DNA from: Nocardioides marmoribigeumensis
GTDB taxonomy: Bacteria; Actinomycetota; Actinomycetes; Propionibacteriales; Nocardioidaceae
Length of the DNA: 64,000 bases
Assembly (NCBI RefSeq): GCF_031458325.1
Contig: NZ_JAVDYG010000001.1
Coordinates: 930,001-994,000, forward strand
Reading direction: 5' to 3'
Shown here: positions 60,318 to 64,000 of the stretch, piece by piece
Position numbering within the stretch: position 1 is the stretch's first letter
Layout of the letters: every line of letters starts with the position of its first letter
Program-made: the position numbers and the translations under genes
The notes under the pieces: model-generated
The model's input: only the letters and a program-made list of their open reading frames with translations
Databases searched by the model: none
Told to the model about the DNA's origin: nothing

Positions 60318-60950
60318 ATGAGCCTGCACCTGGGCGACACCGCCCCCGACTTCACCGCAGAGACCAGCGAGGGCCAGGTGTCCTTCCACGACTGGGCCGG
60401 CGACAGCTGGGTGGTGTTCTTCTCCCACCCGGCCGACTTCACCCCCGTCTGCACCACCGAGCTGGGCCGCGTCGCGCAGCTCCAGGACGAGTGGGACGCC
60501 CGCGGCGTCAAGGTCATCGCGCTCTCGGTCGACTCCACCGAGCAGCACGCCGGCTGGAAGCCCGACATCGAGAAGTACTCCAACACCACGGTGGCCTACC
60601 CGATCATCGCCGACGAGGACAAGAAGGTCGCGCTGGCCTACGACATGATCCACGAGGGCGAGGGCGACTCCTCCTCGGTGCGCTCGGTGTTCATCATCGA
60701 CCCGGCCAAGAAGGTCCGCCTCTCGCTGACCTACCCCAAGTCCGTGGGCCGCAACTTCGACGAGATCCTCCGGTCCGTCGACGCGCTGCAGACCACCGAC
60801 AAGGCCGCCGTCTCGACCCCGGTCGACTGGCGCAAGGGCGACAAGCTCATCGTCCCGCCGACGCTGTCCACCGATGACGCCAAGCAGAAGTACGACGACG
60901 TGGAGGAGTTCTACCCCTACCTCCGCACCACCTCCGGCCCCAAGGCCTGA
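60318..60950 (+). CDS. Peroxiredoxin (1-Cys/Prx6-like AhpC-TSA family)
   Basis: A 210-residue cytoplasmic peroxidase. The thioredoxin-fold opening LHLGDTAPDFTAETSEG is followed by the peroxidatic site HPADFTPVCTTELG with Cys45. The sequence SVRSVFIIDPAKKVRLSLTYPKSVGRNFDEILRSVDALQTTDK and the C-terminal domain (VDWRKGDKLIVPPTLSTDDAKQKY) define the Prx6 subgroup. No resolving Cys is seen, so an external reductant such as mycothiol is likely. A strong terminator hairpin follows. Confidence 0.95.
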   Translation: MSLHLGDTAPDFTAETSEGQVSFHDWAGDSWVVFFSHPADFTPVCTTELGRVAQLQDEWDARGVKVIALSVDSTEQHAGWKPDIEKYSNTTVAYPIIADEDKKVALAYDMIHEGEGDSSSVRSVFIIDPAKKVRLSLTYPKSVGRNFDEILRSVDALQTTDKAAVSTPVDWRKGDKLIVPPTLSTDDAKQKYDDVEEFYPYLRTTSGPKA

Positions 60951-60975
60951 CCCGGCGCGGATCGGCCCGAGACCC

Positions 60976-61009
60976 AGGGCCGCGGTCACCACGCGGTGAC
61001 CGCGGCCCT
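60976..61009 (+). terminator. Strong hairpin terminator after peroxiredoxin gene
   Basis: Arms 60976-60990 and 60995-61009 are perfect 15-bp complements (start AGGGCCGCGG) with an ACGC loop, 26 nt after the stop. A short T-containing stretch follows. It could also stop the convergent pseudogene's transcription. Confidence 0.75.
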
Positions 61010-61135
61010 TCGTCGTCTCCTGGACCGACCACCCGGACCGGCACATCGACCGGTCCCCCGCCGGGCCGCGCCTGGGGCGGGACCTCGACCCGCGATCGTG
61101 CCGGTCCGCAGGGCCGCCGCACCCCCTACCGCTGG

Positions 61136-62032
61136 TCAGGGCAGGGCGTGCGCCTTGCCGTCCATCGACGCGGTCGGTGCGATCCCCATCGCCTTGAGGA
61201 TCGTCGGCAGCACGTCCGGGGTGCGGAAGGACTCCGTGGTGCGGTCGGCGGTCATGCCCGGCGCCCAGAAGACCATCGGCACCCGCTGCACCGACTCCTG
61301 CGCGCCGCCGTGGTCGCCGTAGACGCCGTAGCTGGTGCGGTCGTGCAGCAGCCCGACCACGTCCGGCCCGTCCGGGGCCGCCATCGAGTCCACGATCTCC
61401 TGCCCGTGGGCCGCCCACCACGCGTGCTCCGACGGTGACATCGACGCCGTGCCGCGCAGCCGGTAGTGGCTGCCCTCGCGCCAGTAGGACGCGATGACAC
61501 CGGGGAGCTCGAGCATCCGGTCGGCGCCCTGCTGGGCCTTGCTGCGCCGGTGGTCGACCAGCCAGGACTCGACGGCGGTCGACTGGTCGGAGAACTGCAG
61601 GTTGCCGTCAGCCTCCAGCGGCGCGATCGCCGCGCTCGGCGAGGAGTAGGTGACCGTGTCCGGAGCACCCGCTCCGGCGCCCGCGTCGTACACCCCGAGC
61701 GCCCTTGCCGAACACGTTGCCCCAGTCGCGGTAGGCCTCGTCGGTGTAGCCCATGTGCTTGGGCAGCAGCCCGGACATCAGCACGTTGTGCGCGATGACC
61801 GTCTCCGAGGCCATGTAGCCGAGGTAGGCCTGGTCGAAGCTGTGGCCCTCCTCGCGCAGCCGGCGGTAGTTCGGCATGTCGAACTGGTCGGCGTACTGCG
61901 GGAGCATCTGGTCGAACAGCACCACGAGCACGCGGTCGGCCGGCGGCGCGCGGCCGCGGCGGAGGCCGCAGCGATCGCGACACGGGTGGACAGCGGCCAC
62001 CGACCTCGGGGAGGTCGTGCCTGCGGCGCCAT
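61136..62032 (-). pseudogene. Frameshifted, internally deleted alkaline-phosphatase-superfamily (phosphodiesterase-like) gene
   Basis: The start ATG at 62032 overlaps the upstream gene's TGA by one base and gives a signal-like peptide (STRVAIAAASAAAA). The reading frame then shifts near 61955 into RVLVVLFDQMLPQYADQFDMPNYRRL...GLLPKHMGYTDEAYRD, and again near 61700 into DAGAGAGAPDTVTYSSPSAAIAPLE and DHGGAQESVQRVPMVFWAPGM. These parts belong to one phosphatase-superfamily enzyme, but most of the middle (metal-binding Asp/His region) is missing. Only about 295 residues remain. Assembly errors could explain the shifts but not the deletion. Confidence 0.75.
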
Positions 62033-63087
62033 CACTCCAACGGCAGCCGGCGGGTGGCCTGGTCGTCGACCTCGGCGTCGACGGCGCGGCCACGGTCGCG
62101 GTAGGACGCGACGTAGGCCGCCCGGACCGCGATCGCCCGCTCGAGCTCGGCGACCACGCCGGTGAAGAACTCGTTGCGGTAGGTCTCGTCGGTCACCGCG
62201 AAGACCGTGAAGTAGAGCCCGGCGAACGCCGACAGGAACACCGAGACCTGGAGCAGCTCGACCGACACGTTGGGCAGCCACTCGAGGTTGTGCACGCCCG
62301 CATCGACGACCCACGCCTTGACGATCTCCTCCTGCATCGTCAGGGCGCCGAAGACCAGGAAGAACAGGAACACCGACAGGGCGAGCAGCAGCGTCTGCAC
62401 CATCTGGGTGATCACCAGCACGAGCGTGAGGTTGACGCGCTCGTAGCGGATCACGTGCGACTCCTGGGCGAGGACGCCCGTGCGCCTGGCGAGCCGGGCC
62501 GCCTCACCCTCCATCGGGGTGCCGCGGCAGACCAGCACCACGCGCTCGTCGTCGAGGTCGTCGTCGGCCCGCTCGATCTCCTCCGGCAGGCGGGTGACGA
62601 AGAACAGCAGCCCCAGCAGCAGGAACAGCAGCACCGTGACCCAGAGCGAGGCACCGTCGAGGTAGGCGCTCATCATCCACACCTCGGCGTTGATGAACAG
62701 GAAGGTCATGAACACCAGGAGCAGCGGCAACGCGCGGGTGGCCATCGGCAGCAGGCGCCGCAGGCTCCCGCCGGTCTGGGACAGCGCGTAGGTGAGGATC
62801 GGCCGCGCTCGCAGGGCGGTGAGACCGTAGATCACGAAGCCACCGATCCCCAGCGTCAGCAGGAAGGCGGGGGCGACGGCGGGGTCACCGGACAGCCAGG
62901 CCAGCAGCCCGCCGACCGCGAGCCCGACGAGCACCGCGATCGCTGCGAGGGGCACGAACCGTCGCGGCGCCAGCGCGGCCCGGACCTGGGCGCGCTCGGC
63001 CGGCACGAAGTAGGGCATGCCGTGACGCAGGAACCACGTCTCGGTCTCGACGATCGGGTCTTCGGAACGGGGTCGTCTCAGGGTCAC
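62032..63087 (-). CDS. Polytopic membrane protein of unknown function
   Basis: A 351-residue protein with about six membrane helices: VPLAAIAVLVGLAVGGLLAWL, PAFLLTLGIGGFVIYGLTAL, LPLLLVFMTFLFINAEVWMM, LWVTVLLFLLLGLLFFVTRL, LVLVITQMVQTLLLALSVFLFFLVFGAL and VSVFLSAFAGLYFTVFAV. A soluble middle loop (PEEIERADDDLDDERVVLVCRGTPMEGEAARL) is acidic. No family was recognised. It starts 4 nt after the ribF stop and is coupled to the downstream pseudogene, so the three formed an operon. Confidence 0.75.
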   Translation of the reverse strand: MTLRRPRSEDPIVETETWFLRHGMPYFVPAERAQVRAALAPRRFVPLAAIAVLVGLAVGGLLAWLSGDPAVAPAFLLTLGIGGFVIYGLTALRARPILTYALSQTGGSLRRLLPMATRALPLLLVFMTFLFINAEVWMMSAYLDGASLWVTVLLFLLLGLLFFVTRLPEEIERADDDLDDERVVLVCRGTPMEGEAARLARRTGVLAQESHVIRYERVNLTLVLVITQMVQTLLLALSVFLFFLVFGALTMQEEIVKAWVVDAGVHNLEWLPNVSVELLQVSVFLSAFAGLYFTVFAVTDETYRNEFFTGVVAELERAIAVRAAYVASYRDRGRAVDAEVDDQATRRLPLE

Positions 63088-63090
63088 GGT

Positions 63091-64000
63091 TCAGGCGATA
63101 CCCAACGCAGCACGGGCCTCACGCACGTCCTGCTCGATCGCCTCGCCCAGCTGCTCGGCGTCGTCGAAGCGGCGCTGCTCGCGCAGGTGCGCGACGAACT
63201 CCACCTCGACCTCGAGGTCGTAGAGGTCGAGGTCGTCGGGTCCGTCGATGACGTAGGACTCGACCCGACGCTCGCGCTGACCGGGGAAGGTCGGGTTCTT
63301 GCCGACGCTGATCGCGACGGGGTGCCGCTCGCCGGTGGGCAGCACGCGCAGCCAGCCGGCGTAGACCCCGTCGGTGGGGACGGCGCCGACGTCCGCGGCG
63401 GCGAGGTTGGCGGTGGGCCAGCCCATCCCCCGACCGCGACCGTCGCCGCGCCCGACGACCCCGCGCACGGAGTAGGGGCGGCCCAGCGCCTCAGCAGCGC
63501 CGGCGACGTCGCCGGTGGCCAGGCAGGTGCGGACGTAGGTCGAGGACCAGACCTGCGGCCCGGCCGACAGCTCGATGCCCTCGACGATGAACTCGTTGTC
63601 CACGCCCAGCCGGTGCAGCAGCGCCACGTCACCCGCGGCGCGGTGACCGAAGCGGAAGTTGGCCCCGACCACGACGGCGGAGGCGTGCAGCGTGTCGACC
63701 AGGATCTCCTCGACGAACCGCTCCGGCGGCCAGTCGGAGACCTCGTCGGTGAACGGCACCACGAGCAGGTCGTCGGCGCCGGCGGCCTCGAGCAGCTCGG
63801 CCCGGCGCTCGATGCTGCTGAGCATCGCCGGGGCGCTGACCGGGCGCAGCACGGCGATCGGGTGGGGGTCGAAGGTGACTGCGACGACGTGGCCGAGGTC
63901 GAGCCGGTCGGCGACCTGACGTGCCCGCTGGAGCACACCGACGTGCCCGAGGTGGACCCCGTCGAAGTTGCCGATCGTCACCACCGTGTGGCCGAGGTCC
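63091..64000 (-). CDS. ribF: Bifunctional riboflavin kinase/FAD synthetase, N-terminus beyond window
   Basis: The open frame reaches the right edge, so the first residues are missing. The FAD synthetase part has TIGNFDGVHLGHVGVLQRA, VTFDPHP and VVGANFRFGHRAAGD. The riboflavin kinase part has VVGRGDGRGRGMGWPTANLA (PTAN motif), DGVYAGWLRV and YDLEVEVEFVAHLREQRRFD. Together they make FMN and then FAD. In many actinobacteria ribF neighbours truB and rpsO; here rpsO lies about 9 kb downstream. Confidence 0.95.
   Translation of the reverse strand, partial: DLGHTVVTIGNFDGVHLGHVGVLQRARQVADRLDLGHVVAVTFDPHPIAVLRPVSAPAMLSSIERRAELLEAAGADDLLVVPFTDEVSDWPPERFVEEILVDTLHASAVVVGANFRFGHRAAGDVALLHRLGVDNEFIVEGIELSAGPQVWSSTYVRTCLATGDVAGAAEALGRPYSVRGVVGRGDGRGRGMGWPTANLAAADVGAVPTDGVYAGWLRVLPTGERHPVAISVGKNPTFPGQRERRVESYVIDGPDDLDLYDLEVEVEFVAHLREQRRFDDAEQLGEAIEQDVREARAALGIA

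Overview
The DNA is very G+C rich. Start codons are often GTG, with a few TTG. Many starts follow a TAnnnT -10 box by only 6-7 nt, which suggests leaderless transcripts. Gene content (MOSC, DUF3099, TIGR03083/mycothiol-type fold, an rpsO-pnp-M16 peptidase block, a SigB/SigF-type promoter) points to a high-GC actinobacterium, probably a Nocardioides-like member of the Propionibacteriales. That placement is inference, because no rRNA or tRNA gene lies in the window. No CRISPR array was seen, and no gap between genes exceeds 300 bp.

Layout. 1-5.7 kb: a large Asp-box lipoprotein (cut by the left edge), a small ABM-fold enzyme, an AraC regulator and a lipoprotein/membrane-protein pair. 5.7-10.3 kb: a DeaD-type helicase, and divergent from it a fusion of a macro-like domain with a KAP-type membrane NTPase. 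10.5-14.2 kb: a secreted protein and a PiT phosphate transporter/DUF47 pair that converge, with an IS110-family element inserted exactly between their stop codons. Its 5' non-coding region folds like a bridge RNA, and four guide-like segments matching both element ends and both flanks can be read in the expected order. 14.3-26.2 kb: housekeeping and stress genes (SDR, GNAT, MOSC, patatin, MarR-SRPBCC, ArsR-VOC, NERD protein, two-component system, UvrA paralogue). Several regulators have clear palindromic operators on their own promoters. 26.3-39.7 kb: a HAL-family lyase homologue without the standard MIO triad, a CASTOR/POLLUX-type channel, TrhA, DUF72, a LysR/EamA pair, a one-chain ABC exporter with an asymmetric second nucleotide site, and an acyl-CoA dehydrogenase.

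39.8-49.8 kb is an accessory block. Base composition drops in part of it, and it holds DUF2971 and DUF5677-like proteins, a membrane-anchored discoidin-like protein, a PD-(D/E)xK-like protein without the usual lysine, and a 1724-residue protein with an N-terminal GHKL (sacsin/Hsp90-like) ATPase and a C-terminal DUF3883 nuclease-like domain. It is the best candidate here for an undescribed defence system. 49.9-64 kb returns to core genes: M16 peptidase, pnp, rpsO, a lipoprotein, a PadR-controlled membrane protein, AlkD, a molybdopterin oxidoreductase behind two adjacent palindromes, GNAT, peroxiredoxin, a decayed phosphatase-superfamily gene, a membrane protein and ribF (cut by the right edge). 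ribF and rpsO, often close neighbours in actinobacteria, are about 9 kb apart here.
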